Positions 36,916-46,475 are shown, counted from the stretch's first letter. The stretch: 64,000 bases of DNA from Methylobacter sp. BlB1 (GCF_015476545.1 NZ_JADMKV010000014.1:1-64000); one strand, 5' to 3'. Notes: generated by a model from the sequence alone, not told the origin. Translations and numbers: made by a program.

Positions 36916-38793
36916 TTAGACGGTTACAGCAGTGCCGTCGAACTTGGTGAAAGTATAGCCGGCAAAGTTTTCATTGTAGGTATAACGCTGGTCTCTGAGA
37001 ATGCTGATCGCAAGTGCCTCGCCCAGTGTGTGGGATGCCGAAATATCCGAACGGATATGGAAGCCGTTAAAATTACGGCCGTAGCCGATATTGTTCACCA
37101 GCTTGTTCAGCTCTCCGCCGATAGTCAGCGGCGCACCGGTGTAAGGAATGAGCTTTGTAGGATCATCGGGATCAACCTGCACCGGATTCGGTATCACATA
37201 GTTTTCGTCGAAAAATGCTTTCAGAAGCGTAACCGGCGTAGCGGCGGAAATGGTCGCGCCACTCGGATAGCCGGGGTGTGTCGGCGCCCCGGTATTATTG
37301 GCCAGCGGCAACAGATAGCTGCCAAAAGCGCTATAAACCCTGGCCACCGCGTCGGAGTTCAGTATGTCAGCGTGGATGGGATAATTTGCGCCATTGGCCA
37401 GCACCTTATGGACAAGGCCGGCATAGTCCTCCGGTCGCAAGCGCCGGTTGACATACCAGTTCTGATAGTAAGAAGTTTTGATCGCCAAAGGAGCGGCCAG
37501 GGCGAGCAAACCTTGTATGAAGCCCGACGAAAACGACGAGCCGCTATTTTGGGTTTTCGAGCTGACGTATGGATTGGCCGGATTGAACGGTGCGCCTATG
37601 CCGCCGGCGAGCGGATTGCCTGCGACGGGGGCAGCGAGAAGAATCTGAAGCACATGCAGATAGGTGGGGCCGGTATTTCGGGCCAGTGTGGCCAGGTCGC
37701 GGCCGTTGATCAGATGACGCCGTCCGGATTCCAGCGTGATGCTTTTACCGGTACTGATGCCGTTACGAATCGCAAGCCATTCGTCGAAATCGGTTCCAAA
37801 GGTTTCACCCGCCTTCTGGATGGGGCGCAGCTGCGGCTGGCCGGCAATGGTTCCCCATGCAGGCAGAGGCCTTAACAAAAATTGAGAAATATAAGGGCCT
37901 TCAAGCGTTCCGGGCGGTATCACATAGTTGCCTTTCTTTCCGGTGGGGTCCGCCTGATAGTCAACATACGCCGCTGTACTGCGGAACAGTGTTTCCGGCG
38001 TCACTCGACCATTATCAGTTGGCCCGTTGAATGCAGGAAGGCTGTTAAGTTCGCTGACAGCCGCCAAAACCAATGGGTGAGACGTGTCATTGCGATACTC
38101 GGAAAAGGGGACATCGCGAAGCAAGGCCTGCCAGTAGAGCTCAATGTGATCGGCTGCAAGCTCAGCGCTGTCCAGAGTTGCGGCCAGGGGAATTGCCAAC
38201 TGGCTGTTATTGATGCCATCCAGAGCTGTCGTTAAAGGTCCTTGAGGATCAGCCAGTTTTGCCGTGCCGCCAAGAATGATTTTTTCAAAATCCTCTGGTT
38301 TGCGTGATTTCAGCGCCTTCAGCAAGGACTCATAAGAAGCGGGATCCACATGTCCATTGGCGTCGTGCTTCAAACCTTTGGTCGCAACGCTGATCTTTTC
38401 GGGATAACGCGCCTCATCGCCGTTATTTGGAAGTGGCGGAATGTCGATATTAAATTCCTCTTCAGCCGCTTTCAGGCGTGCCTTGAAAGCTTTTTTACGT
38501 AAATCCTTGGCATGCAGCGTGCCGAATGTGTCGTTGTGATACTTTTTGGCGAAGTCTTGTCCTGAAGATGGCTTGATGTCATCGCCAGCGAATCCGAGCC
38601 CATCATCCGCATAGGCCGACGATGATAGCGCCGGCGCTAGAACGCCGGCGGCGGTGAGTGCGCCGGCCTTGCCGATAAATGACCGCCTGCTGATCGGGAA
38701 AGAGGCGGCAGCAGTTGCATGAGTCACGTTGTCCGTATCCAAAGTAACTGCGTCTGCTTCAGTTGATTGTTGCGTAAAGGATTTGTTTGTCAT
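36916..38793 (-). CDS. Vanadium-haloperoxidase-fold protein with altered active site
   Basis: 625 residues with a Tat signal (ISRRSFIGKAGALTAAGVLA) and the PAP2/vanadium haloperoxidase fold. The first motif region reads WYVNRRLRPEDYAG, where algal and bacterial enzymes have a vanadate-binding Lys eight residues before the Arg; here that position is Asn. The second region reads THPGYPSGATISAA: the catalytic His of PSGH is absent, as checked in the nucleotide sequence. The third motif, RNFNGFHIRSD, keeps the Arg and the apical His. Known family members oxidise halides with peroxide, or are phosphatases. With two pocket residues lost, activity may be gone or changed. The start at 38793 is preferred for its GGAG; the frame opens at 38820. 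Confidence 0.82.
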   Translation of the reverse strand: MTNKSFTQQSTEADAVTLDTDNVTHATAAASFPISRRSFIGKAGALTAAGVLAPALSSSAYADDGLGFAGDDIKPSSGQDFAKKYHNDTFGTLHAKDLRKKAFKARLKAAEEEFNIDIPPLPNNGDEARYPEKISVATKGLKHDANGHVDPASYESLLKALKSRKPEDFEKIILGGTAKLADPQGPLTTALDGINNSQLAIPLAATLDSAELAADHIELYWQALLRDVPFSEYRNDTSHPLVLAAVSELNSLPAFNGPTDNGRVTPETLFRSTAAYVDYQADPTGKKGNYVIPPGTLEGPYISQFLLRPLPAWGTIAGQPQLRPIQKAGETFGTDFDEWLAIRNGISTGKSITLESGRRHLINGRDLATLARNTGPTYLHVLQILLAAPVAGNPLAGGIGAPFNPANPYVSSKTQNSGSSFSSGFIQGLLALAAPLAIKTSYYQNWYVNRRLRPEDYAGLVHKVLANGANYPIHADILNSDAVARVYSAFGSYLLPLANNTGAPTHPGYPSGATISAATPVTLLKAFFDENYVIPNPVQVDPDDPTKLIPYTGAPLTIGGELNKLVNNIGYGRNFNGFHIRSDISASHTLGEALAISILRDQRYTYNENFAGYTFTKFDGTAVTV

Positions 38794-38820
38794 TGTGTTT
38801 TTCTCCATAAAACTTTCCAA

Positions 38821-39117
38821 ATACTGGGTACAGTTAAAGCAAGATGAAGCGTGAGGATTTTTATATCCGCTTTGTATGTTTCAATATTTATGCCACCGGA
38901 AAAAGCCGAATTTTATGGCCTTAAAACACAATAATTGCTTGATATCGAACAGTTAGTGTTTGAAGTCTGCTTGTTTTTAAGCAATCACCGTCTTGATTTT
39001 ATTCAATGAATCGCACGGAACTCTTTAAATCATAATTTGGCTCGATAAATGCTTTAGTGATGGGAAAAATTTTTACCTTGCCTTATCAACCCATCACAAA
39101 ATACAGAGATTCCACTC
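38821..39117. other. Intergenic region upstream of the haloperoxidase-like gene and the amidase
   Basis: About 300 bases between divergent genes, AT-rich. It should hold both promoters; no repeat or operator was recognised. Confidence 0.4.
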
Positions 39118-40515
39118 ATGGCCGATGATTTAACACAGCTCAGCGCGAACGAATTGCTCGCACTCTACCGCAGCAAGGCGGCGTCGCCTGTCGAAGTGAC
39201 CAAAGCGGTGCTGGATCGCATCGCTACGTTGCAGCCGCATTTTAATGCCTATCGCGTCGTCGATGCCGAAGCAGCGCTGGCTCAGGCAATAGCCTCCGAG
39301 CTACGCTGGCAGCGCGGTGCGCCGCAAGGTGCGCTCGACGGTGTGCCGGTGGGTTTTAAGGACTTGCTGAATGTGCAGGGTCTGCCCACACGCAAAGGCA
39401 GTCTGGCCACATCGGACAAACCGCAGACCGAAGATAGTCCCGCCGCCGCGCGGCTGCGCGAATCGGGCGCAGTGCTGCTCGGCAAAACACAAACTGCCGA
39501 GTTCGGCTGGAAAGGCCTCACCGAGACGAAGCTGGCAGGCGTCACGCCCAATGCCTGGGATCGCCAATACGCCAGCGGCGGCAGCAGCGGCGGGGCGGCT
39601 GTCTCGGCAGCGCTGGGCCTGGGGCCCTTGCAGGTAGGCACCGATGGCGGTGGGTCGATTCGCCAGCCGGCGTCGGTAAACGGCGTATTCGGCTTCAAGC
39701 CCAGCTACGGCCGCGTGGCCGGTTACCCGGCGGCGCACAACGGTACTCTGTTCCATATCGGCCCCATTACCCGCACTGTGACGGATGCCGCTTTGTTGCT
39801 GAATGTCATTGCCGCGCCCGACGTGCGCGACTGGACCAGCTTGCCGAGCGACGGCCGTGACTGGACGGCAAATCTCAATGATGGGGTGAAAGGTCTGCGC
39901 ATCGCTTACAGCCGGACGCTGGGATACCTTAAAGTTGATCCAGGCATTGCGGCTATCGTCGACCGCGCTGTGGCCCGCTTGACCGAGTTGGGCGCCATTG
40001 TCGAGGATGTTGACCCGGGCTTTGCCAATCCTGCGCCCATCCTCGGCGCGTTGGCAGCCGAACGCGCCGCCCGCTTACGGCGAGATATTGGAGAAGTGGG
40101 GCTGGCGCTGCTGGATCCTGGTATCCGCGCTTCGCTCGAAAAGGCGGAACGGCACACCTTGGCTGAAGTCGTTGAAGCCAACCGACTGCGCGGAGAACTC
40201 GCCGTGTTGATGCGGCGTTTTCACCAGCGTTACGACCTGCTGGTCACGCCGGTCACCTCGCAACCCGTGCCTTATGTTGGCTCAGCGCCAGAGGCTCCGT
40301 TCCTGTCGCCTTTTAATCTCACCCAGCAGCCTGCCGCATCGGTGCCGGCCGGCTTTGACGCAAACGGTCTGCCGGTAGGCCTGCATATCGTCGGGGCTCA
40401 GTATAATGATGCATTGGTACTGCGTGCAGCGCGGGCTTTCGAAAACATCCAGCCATTTCCTGCACTGCACCTCAGCTCTTTGCGCGGGCATGCGCCGGCA
40501 TGGAAGCTTGCCTGA
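39118..40515 (+). CDS. Amidase (amidase signature family)
   Basis: 465 residues of the amidase signature family. The Ser-cisSer-Lys triad is visible: Lys in GVPVGFKDLLNVQG (~81), and the Gly/Ser-rich block SGGSSGGAAVSAAL followed by GTDGGGSIRQPASVNGVFGF carrying cis-Ser and nucleophile Ser (~155-180). These enzymes hydrolyse amide bonds; relatives include GatA, but no gatB or gatC is nearby and the substrate-side loops differ, so a catabolic or detoxifying amidase is more likely. No signal peptide, so cytoplasmic. It stands alone, and the next gene is convergent. Confidence 0.87.
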   Translation: MADDLTQLSANELLALYRSKAASPVEVTKAVLDRIATLQPHFNAYRVVDAEAALAQAIASELRWQRGAPQGALDGVPVGFKDLLNVQGLPTRKGSLATSDKPQTEDSPAAARLRESGAVLLGKTQTAEFGWKGLTETKLAGVTPNAWDRQYASGGSSGGAAVSAALGLGPLQVGTDGGGSIRQPASVNGVFGFKPSYGRVAGYPAAHNGTLFHIGPITRTVTDAALLLNVIAAPDVRDWTSLPSDGRDWTANLNDGVKGLRIAYSRTLGYLKVDPGIAAIVDRAVARLTELGAIVEDVDPGFANPAPILGALAAERAARLRRDIGEVGLALLDPGIRASLEKAERHTLAEVVEANRLRGELAVLMRRFHQRYDLLVTPVTSQPVPYVGSAPEAPFLSPFNLTQQPAASVPAGFDANGLPVGLHIVGAQYNDALVLRAARAFENIQPFPALHLSSLRGHAPAWKLA

Positions 40516-40617
40516 AGCGCTTTTCGAGATCAATCAGCTCGGGAAATCCTTTGCCGATTTCCCACAATTACATCCAGCGCATTGAGATTATCAGCCTTCG
40601 ACTGGCACAAACTTAAG

Positions 40618-41805
40618 CTAGGCCGGTTGGCTAATTTTCAATGGCGCTCCGGCGCGGAATTTACTCAGACGAGCGACGGCTTCATGTAATACCGCATCTT
40701 CTTTGGCAAAACAAAAACGTATTAGCCCTTCGCCTTGGGGGCCCTGGTAAAACGAACTGCCGGGTATGCCGGCAACGCCCGTCTGTTCCAGCAGCGCGAG
40801 GGCGGCCGCTTTGGCGGTCGGGTAGCCCAGATGCGACACGTCGACTAATACATAATATGCGCCTTGCGGTATCAGCGGCGTCAATCCGGCATCGGCCAAA
40901 CCCTGGCAGATGATGTCCCTTTTACGCTGATATTCGGCCCTTAGCTTGTCAAAATACTCCGGCGGAGCTTGCAGGCCTGCCTCGACTCCGTATTGCAATG
41001 GGGATGGCGCGCAGACATATAGCAGATCATTGACCAGATTGATGGCTTTCGCCAGGCTGGCATCGGCGACTGCATAGCCCAGCCGCCAGCCAGTGATGCT
41101 GAAGGTCTTGGAAAACCCCATGATGCTGACAGTGCGTTTGCCCAACCGGCCGATGGAGGCCGGTGATAGATGCTGACGGCCGTCATAAGTAATGTATTCG
41201 TATATCTCGTCGGAGATGATCAGCAGATTGTGCTGTTCGGCAACCCGCTCGATAATCGCCAATTCGGCGGCACTGAACATTTTTCCGCTGGGATTGGATG
41301 GCGTACAAACCACCATTGCCCGGGTATTGGGACGTAAAGCGGCACGCAACGCCGTTTCATCCAGCGCGAATTTAGGCGGCGCCAAAGGCAGAAAATGCGG
41401 TTCCAGTCCATTCAACAGGATCGTGTTGAGGTGATAACCGTAATAAGGCTCCAACAGCAAAATGCCGTCTCCCGGATTGAGCAATGCGGTCAAGGTCGCC
41501 GCAAAGGCGCCGGTAGTGCCGCAGCTGATAACGATTTCGTGGTCAGGATCAACGTCCAGGCCATTGTCCCGCTTTAATTTTTTCGCAATGGCCTGCCGTA
41601 GCGACGCTACGCCTTCGGAGGGTGTATAAGTATTGAGGCCGTTTTGTATGGCCTTGATCGCCCCCTCTCTGACCATCGGCGGTGTTGGCAAGTCGCCTAA
41701 ACCTTGTCCTAAATTAATCCCGTCCAGCCGCTCGCATTCGCGGGTCATCAGACGGATATCAGAGGGTTGTAAATTGGCAATTCGATTTGCGATAGGAAAA
41801 TTCAT
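40618..41805 (-). CDS. Class I/II PLP-dependent aminotransferase
   Basis: 395 residues of the aspartate aminotransferase fold I family: N-terminal INLGQGLGDLPTPPMVREGA, the CTPSNPSGKMFS Asn-Pro motif, ISDEIYEYITYDG, the PLP lysine in SIMGFSKTFSITGWRLGY (~235), and RFCFAKED with the carboxylate-binding Arg near the C-terminus. It moves an amino group between an amino acid and a 2-oxo acid; substrate choice cannot be read from this. It is alone and transcribed towards the amidase gene. Confidence 0.9.
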   Translation of the reverse strand: MNFPIANRIANLQPSDIRLMTRECERLDGINLGQGLGDLPTPPMVREGAIKAIQNGLNTYTPSEGVASLRQAIAKKLKRDNGLDVDPDHEIVISCGTTGAFAATLTALLNPGDGILLLEPYYGYHLNTILLNGLEPHFLPLAPPKFALDETALRAALRPNTRAMVVCTPSNPSGKMFSAAELAIIERVAEQHNLLIISDEIYEYITYDGRQHLSPASIGRLGKRTVSIMGFSKTFSITGWRLGYAVADASLAKAINLVNDLLYVCAPSPLQYGVEAGLQAPPEYFDKLRAEYQRKRDIICQGLADAGLTPLIPQGAYYVLVDVSHLGYPTAKAAALALLEQTGVAGIPGSSFYQGPQGEGLIRFCFAKEDAVLHEAVARLSKFRAGAPLKISQPA

Positions 41806-41921
41806 TCACTTGTTTCCAAAAATAGCCCAGCCCATGGCTGGCAATAAAAAAATAAAAACGTAAAGAGAGCCCTCATACTATTCCTGTCGGTTAAGGGCTC
41901 ACTCACAGACAAGGCAACGGC

Positions 41922-43118
41922 TTAATTTCTGGCGTAGTCTTGATTGCGCGCCACGAGGTTCATTGTCTGTTCGATAAAACACCAGAAAGGCTTGCGCGTC
42001 ATGAAACCATGATTAGGGATGATGCGTTTGTCCACTTGAATCACCCAGTAAGGATCGTGCGCAGACGAATCATCTTGAAGGCTCAGGTGCAAACCGGCGG
42101 AAGCCGAACTATCCGCTCCGGATGTGCATGACCAGTCATCTGCAAATGCGCTATTTGACTCCAGCCGATGCGTAATAAACCGTTTGAAATGGCCGACCGC
42201 AGTGGTGTCCAACTCCCATTTGGAAACGTCTGCCAGTTCATCATCCGGATTCAAATCTTGCCCGGATTCGAGCAGGGCAGGTACTGCTCTGCTCCAGGCG
42301 AACGCGGTCTTGGTCATGGCGTCCGTCTCCGACGTAGCGATCAGCAGTAGCGGATTGTGTCGGTCAGCGAACGGAGACTCACGCTTATAGTGTTGCGCGA
42401 CTGCGCGAATCCTACTGAAACGCTTGGCTTCGAACGCTGGATTGACCAGCGCCACCAGATCGCCGAAACCGACTGGCTGGCTACCGTCCGCGTGAGTCAA
42501 ACGTTGCAACAAAACGCGTTGCAAAGCATTGAATATTACCGTAGCGCCCAGGCTATGCCCGATCGTCAATAATCTGTTGTGCTCCTTGGTATCCCCCTTA
42601 ACCACGGCTTCAACCTGTAACAGAAAATCCAATAGCTGGCTGCGGCCTATGGTCTCGCTGACCGCTTTTCTATCCCAGAACGTCACTAATCTCAGCCAGG
42701 GCAGATCCAGGATTTCGCCGCGCCAGCCAACATAAATACCCACCACTTGGTATTGCGGATTACGCCGCTTGATATCACGCAGGCTGTCCCTGAAGCGGCG
42801 GACATTGCTATCGGTATCACTGGCATTATGGTGCCAGCCATGAGTGTAAATCACTACGTATTGCGGTTGCTGCGCGTGCTTCAACCAATTCAACAATATG
42901 TCTGCCTGTCGTTGATCGTAAAATCGGCCACGATCATTGATCTCGACAAAGCCCAACATATAATGGTCTTGCTTGTCGACCACCAGATTGGCCGAACCGC
43001 AGTTGTTGCCCGATGCCGATAAACAAGGGGCATCACTAATCTCGGTTCTGAAATAGTCCTTAGGCACGCAACCCGAAACCAGCAGCAGTAACAGCAACGC
43101 CAACAGCGATTTATTCAT
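41922..43118 (-). CDS. Lipoprotein with alpha/beta-hydrolase fold
   Basis: 398 residues. Lipoprotein signal peptide MNKSLLALLLLLLVSGCVPK (Cys at 17), a strand-helix core with VVIYTHGWHHNASDTDSN as the oxyanion-hole region and a nucleophile elbow LTIGHSLGATVIFNALQ (~195). Substrate specificity is unknown. The family is annotated as esterase/lipase-like in many Gammaproteobacteria. The protein is probably held in the outer membrane. No partner genes are adjacent. Confidence 0.75.
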   Translation of the reverse strand: MNKSLLALLLLLLVSGCVPKDYFRTEISDAPCLSASGNNCGSANLVVDKQDHYMLGFVEINDRGRFYDQRQADILLNWLKHAQQPQYVVIYTHGWHHNASDTDSNVRRFRDSLRDIKRRNPQYQVVGIYVGWRGEILDLPWLRLVTFWDRKAVSETIGRSQLLDFLLQVEAVVKGDTKEHNRLLTIGHSLGATVIFNALQRVLLQRLTHADGSQPVGFGDLVALVNPAFEAKRFSRIRAVAQHYKRESPFADRHNPLLLIATSETDAMTKTAFAWSRAVPALLESGQDLNPDDELADVSKWELDTTAVGHFKRFITHRLESNSAFADDWSCTSGADSSASAGLHLSLQDDSSAHDPYWVIQVDKRIIPNHGFMTRKPFWCFIEQTMNLVARNQDYARN

Positions 43119-43575
43119 GCATAAGAATATTGCCGGACAATAGTCGAAGAACAGTCCGCTTTATTAATAAACTGCAACGCATAAAAGTCTCTCCGCAGGA
43201 TTTCTTGCCAATAATGCCAGACCGTTCATCAAGGCTGTTTCGTCATGGCTAAGTATCAGCAGATTTCGTGCCGCCAACCGAACCGCCACAATCGCGGATT
43301 TTTTACACTTGCCGCGCGGCAATTGTTCTTCAAGCAACAGCAAATCAACACATACTGTTACATAAGCAGCATCGGTTACACCTTGGCGATGCCGAAATCT
43401 TCAAGCTCATAGCGAACTCGAGCAATTTAAGGGTTTCGCCATGCTGCAGCCTGTGGCATGTGTCTTGCGATATGGACAGTTCCACAATCAACTTACAGTC
43501 GTTGTAAATCAAGCTACGGCAAAAAGGCCGAGGAATCGGCCTGCAACAAGCCCATAAAAATTAACAGGAGTTTAC
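43119..43575. other. Intergenic region between divergent hydrolase genes
   Basis: About 450 bases between the hydrolase-like lipoprotein (minus) and the MBL-fold protein (plus). A run of short frames on the plus strand (43268-43507) has no ribosome-binding site. No other signal was found. Confidence 0.4.
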
Positions 43576-45051
43576 ATGCACAGATCACTCTATACCGCCG
43601 CCGCTCTGGCGGTGGCATTGTCTACCAGCAGCTGCAGTTCATTGCAGCCTCTCAGCCTGCACTTGGCGAGCGATGCCGCCGGCGTAGACGGACTGAGATC
43701 CATTGAGTTTTCAGGTACCGGCCGCTGGTATCAATTCGGTCAGGCGCCCAACCCGGATTTGCCATGGCCGCCATTCCATCTCAAAAACTACACTGCCGAC
43801 ATTGATTACGATACAGCCAGCGCCAGAGTACAGATCACCCGCAGCCAGGTCATCGAGCCTGGCCGCAATCGTCCGGCGCCGGTCGAGCAGAAAGCCGATC
43901 AATACATCAGCGGTGCGACCGCCTGGAATCTGGCCCAGCCTGCCGCCAATGCCGCCAATCCTGCGCCGGTCGTTAATCCCCAGCCAGCGGCTGTCGAGGA
44001 ACGCCGCGCAGAAATCTGGGCCAGCCCGCAAGGTTTCCTGAAAGCGGCGCTTGCTCATCATGCAAAATCCGAAACAGTGGATGGCGGCGCTGAAGTCTCG
44101 TTCAGTCTGGGCGGGAAATACCGTTATGTCGGCACTTTGAACGCCAAAAACCAGCTGACCAGTGTAAAAACATGGATAGACAATCCGGTGCTGGGCGATA
44201 CGTTGGTGGAAACTTACTATAGCGATTACAAAGACTTCGGCGGCATTCAATTCCCCAGCCACATTGTCCGCAATCAAGGCGGTTATCCGGTGCTGGACAT
44301 CAATGTCTCATCCGTCAAAGCCAATCCTAAAGTAGACATAAGCGTGCCTCAGGAAGCCGCCAAGGCACCCAAAGTCCTCGTTAATGCCAATAAACTGGCT
44401 AACGGCGTTTATTATCTTACCGGCGGCACCCATCACAGTGTCGCGATCGAACAAACGGATCACATCGTCGTGATCGAAGCCCCGTTAAATGAGGAACGTT
44501 CGCAAGCCGTCATCGCCAAGCTGAAGGAAACTATCCCCGGCAAGCCCATCAAATATCTGATCAACACCCATGCCCACTTTGACCATGCCGGCGGCTTGCG
44601 TACGTTTGTCGATGAAGGCGCCACCATCGTCACGCATCAGCCAAACCAGGCTTATTATCAAAAGATCTGGACGAATCCGCACAGCATCCATCCCGACCGG
44701 CTGGCTAAATCAAGCAAGCCAGCGAACTTTGAAAGCTTTACCGGCAAACGCGTACTGACGGACGGCAAGCGCAGTATCGAGATTCATTCGCTTGCCGACA
44801 ATAGTCATAATGATGCGTTCGTGCTGGTCTATTTGCCCGCTGAAAAAATCCTGATCGAAGCCGACGCTTATACGCCTTTGGCCGCCAACGCGCCGTTGCC
44901 GGCTGTGCCGAATCCGTATTCGGTGAACTTGTACGAGAACATTCAAAAATTGAAACTGGATGTCGGCCAGATTGCCGCCTTGCATGGGCCGCGTGTAGCG
45001 ACATTGGCCGACCTGCGCAGTGCCATCGGCATAAGTAGGGCTTCCAGATAA
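43576..45051 (+). CDS. Secreted metallo-beta-lactamase-fold hydrolase
   Basis: 491 residues with a signal peptide (MHRSLYTAAALAVALSTSSC). The first ~260 residues form an extra beta-rich domain. The C-terminal half is the MBL domain, with NGVYYLTGGTHHSVAIEQTD, the metal motif INTHAHFDHAGG (~335), a second ligand region NSHNDAFVLVYLPAEKILIE, and ALHGPRVATLADL near the end. These enzymes bind two Zn ions. The layout resembles periplasmic MBL hydrolases linked to arylsulfatase or beta-lactamase-like families. The substrate is unknown. A GGAG ribosome-binding site precedes the start. Confidence 0.85.
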   Translation: MHRSLYTAAALAVALSTSSCSSLQPLSLHLASDAAGVDGLRSIEFSGTGRWYQFGQAPNPDLPWPPFHLKNYTADIDYDTASARVQITRSQVIEPGRNRPAPVEQKADQYISGATAWNLAQPAANAANPAPVVNPQPAAVEERRAEIWASPQGFLKAALAHHAKSETVDGGAEVSFSLGGKYRYVGTLNAKNQLTSVKTWIDNPVLGDTLVETYYSDYKDFGGIQFPSHIVRNQGGYPVLDINVSSVKANPKVDISVPQEAAKAPKVLVNANKLANGVYYLTGGTHHSVAIEQTDHIVVIEAPLNEERSQAVIAKLKETIPGKPIKYLINTHAHFDHAGGLRTFVDEGATIVTHQPNQAYYQKIWTNPHSIHPDRLAKSSKPANFESFTGKRVLTDGKRSIEIHSLADNSHNDAFVLVYLPAEKILIEADAYTPLAANAPLPAVPNPYSVNLYENIQKLKLDVGQIAALHGPRVATLADLRSAIGISRASR

Positions 45052-45193
45052 GCCGTGTAAGGATCGAGGCTGAGGAATGAAACTTTGGACTCGATCCTGC
45101 CTGCCTCGTATAGGCGCCACCAATGGTTGTGCTGCCTTAGCAAGATGGCACGTTGTTCGGGTAAGCGGTTCTGTTGCGTGAATTTCCTTCGAG

Positions 45194-45330
45194 AGCGAAG
45201 GGTGGTTTCGCGTAGCAAACCGCCATTTCCAACAGGCCAGCAATATTGCAGAATATTACGGTTTTAAAGCTCCGGTTATTGATGGATTGCCTAGGCGAAT
45301 CCGCTCTATAATTCATCCGTCATACGACCA
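45194..45330. repeat. Direct repeat (left) flanking the M23 peptidase gene
   Basis: A ~130-bp element from agcgaagggtggtttcgcgt to catacgacca. It is clearly similar to 46344-46475: both hold ggYggtttYgcgYagcaaac, cgccatttcc, ggccag, a gcagaatatt/gcacattgcg-type stretch, gctcc, ggattg/ggatag, aattcat and catacg. The ggtggttt-cgcgtagc-aaaccgcc core can fold as a hairpin. The M23 gene lies between the two copies. Confidence 0.7.
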
Positions 45331-45332
45331 TG

Positions 45333-45353
45333 CCCAACGGTTGTGCCGTTGGG
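45333..45353. repeat. Perfect short hairpin before the M23 gene
   Basis: cccaacgg (45333-45340), loop ttgtg, then ccgttggg (45346-45353). It stands between the left direct repeat and the M23 start. The following spacer ends in atgttaaacgttatgag, which loosely resembles the end of an integron attC site, but this is unproven. Confidence 0.45.
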
Positions 45354-45405
45354 TGTCCCTCACACTATGCGCTCCGGCGCCCGGTTACCTCCAATGTTAA
45401 ACGTT

Positions 45406-46104
45406 ATGAGAGCAGAGCCAGAACCAGTCATTGTGGATTTCCCGCTGCGTGGGGAATGGGTGGCTGCGTATACCCCGGCAGAGCAGATACCGAGCCATGG
45501 TAGCGATCAGCTCGGCCAACGGTTCGCATATGACTTCGTGCGAATCCAAAGAGATGAGAAGGGCTGGAAATTCTTCCGTCCCCCAATCATTGCCTATGCC
45601 TTGTTCGGAGTCAGGCTTAAGGATTGTTATGGTTGGGGCGAGCCGATCTATGCACCTTTCGATGGCGTGGTGATCTCCGCCAACGACGGATGGCCCGAAA
45701 GGAAACGATTGCATTTCCTGCGGGATACGGCAGTGGTTCTCAAGAATGGGCTGTTCTTCAACCTGGAGAAGCCCGGCGACCTCAGGTCGGTTGTTGGCAA
45801 CCACGTAGTTCTCAAAATGAGGGGCAGGGAGGTTTACGCTTTCTTCGCTCATGCGCGGCTTGATTCTGTGCGGGTTCATGAAGGCGATCATATAAAGTGC
45901 GGCCAGTATCTCGCAGATGTCGGGCACTCAGGCAACTCCACAGCGCCGCATCTCCACTTCCAGCTCATGGACAGGGCCAACATCCTCGAAGCACAAGGCG
46001 TGCCGTGTGGATTCCGGGCATACCAGGCACTGATCGATGGCGTATGGAGGGAGGTTAAAGAGGGAATTCCGGGCAAGAGGGAATTCATCAGATATGGCGA
46101 ATAA
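45406..46104 (+). CDS. M23 (LytM-like) metallopeptidase-fold protein
   Basis: About 232 residues from the ATG at 45406 (MRAEPEPVIVDFPLRGEWVA); earlier in-frame starts at 45343, 45367 and 45394 exist without ribosome-binding sites. The M23 signature is complete: a His-x-x-Asp-like pair around HGSDQLGQRFAYDF, GNHVVLKMRGREVYAFFAHA, VHEGDHIKCGQYLADVGHSG and the metal-binding STAPHLHFQ. M23 enzymes cut peptidoglycan cross-bridges, but this protein has no signal peptide or LysM domain, so its place of action is uncertain. It is isolated between two direct repeats and palindromes, which points to horizontal arrival. Confidence 0.82.
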   Translation: MRAEPEPVIVDFPLRGEWVAAYTPAEQIPSHGSDQLGQRFAYDFVRIQRDEKGWKFFRPPIIAYALFGVRLKDCYGWGEPIYAPFDGVVISANDGWPERKRLHFLRDTAVVLKNGLFFNLEKPGDLRSVVGNHVVLKMRGREVYAFFAHARLDSVRVHEGDHIKCGQYLADVGHSGNSTAPHLHFQLMDRANILEAQGVPCGFRAYQALIDGVWREVKEGIPGKREFIRYGE

Positions 46105-46122
46105 CATGTCGCTGAACCGGAT

Positions 46123-46140
46123 GCCGCGTCGCGACGCGGC
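46123..46140. repeat. Perfect 18-nt palindrome after the M23 gene
   Basis: gccgcgtcgcgacgcggc is fully self-complementary, extended by cgga / tccg with one unpaired base. It lies 20 bp after the stop at 46104. No T-run follows, so it is not a standard terminator. Confidence 0.5.
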
Positions 46141-46343
46141 TCCGTGCCGATTGCCTCTGCGTTGAGCGGACAATTTGCGACCAATAGCAGCCGTCCAAAA
46201 ATACACAACGCCGACAGAAATTGGCCGGATTCCGTCAGCCAATCGACAACCAGAAATCGACTCTGAGCGGACGGTCAGGTAGTGCAAAATGTTTTGAACA
46301 TTAATATTGCCGGCGGCAAGTTGCTTGGGCAGGAGATTACAGA

Positions 46344-46475
46344 AGCGTAGGGCGGTTTTGCGCAGCAAACCGCCATTTCCAGCGGGCCAGTAACATCATG
46401 GCACATTGCGTTTTTCAGGCTCCTGCTGTTGGTGGATAGCTAAGTTTACTCAACAATTCATTAACCATACGGACA
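46344..46475. repeat. Direct repeat (right) flanking the M23 peptidase gene
   Basis: Second copy of the element at 45194-45330, beginning agcgtagggcggttttgcgc and ending catacggaca. The hairpin core ggcggttt-tgcgcagc-aaaccgcc has a perfect 8-bp stem. The two copies are about 1.15 kb apart in the same orientation. Confidence 0.7.

Noticed and set aside
36826-37875. 349-codon plus-strand frame opposite the haloperoxidase-like gene
   Set aside because: The minus strand carries an obvious Tat signal and family motifs. The plus-strand product has no recognisable domain.
45331-45410. Integron attC site before the M23 gene
   Set aside because: gcccaac and gttaaac flank the region like attC core ends, but the two do not pair, the paired L boxes are not evident, and no integrase is present. 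Kept only as a possibility in the M23 finding.
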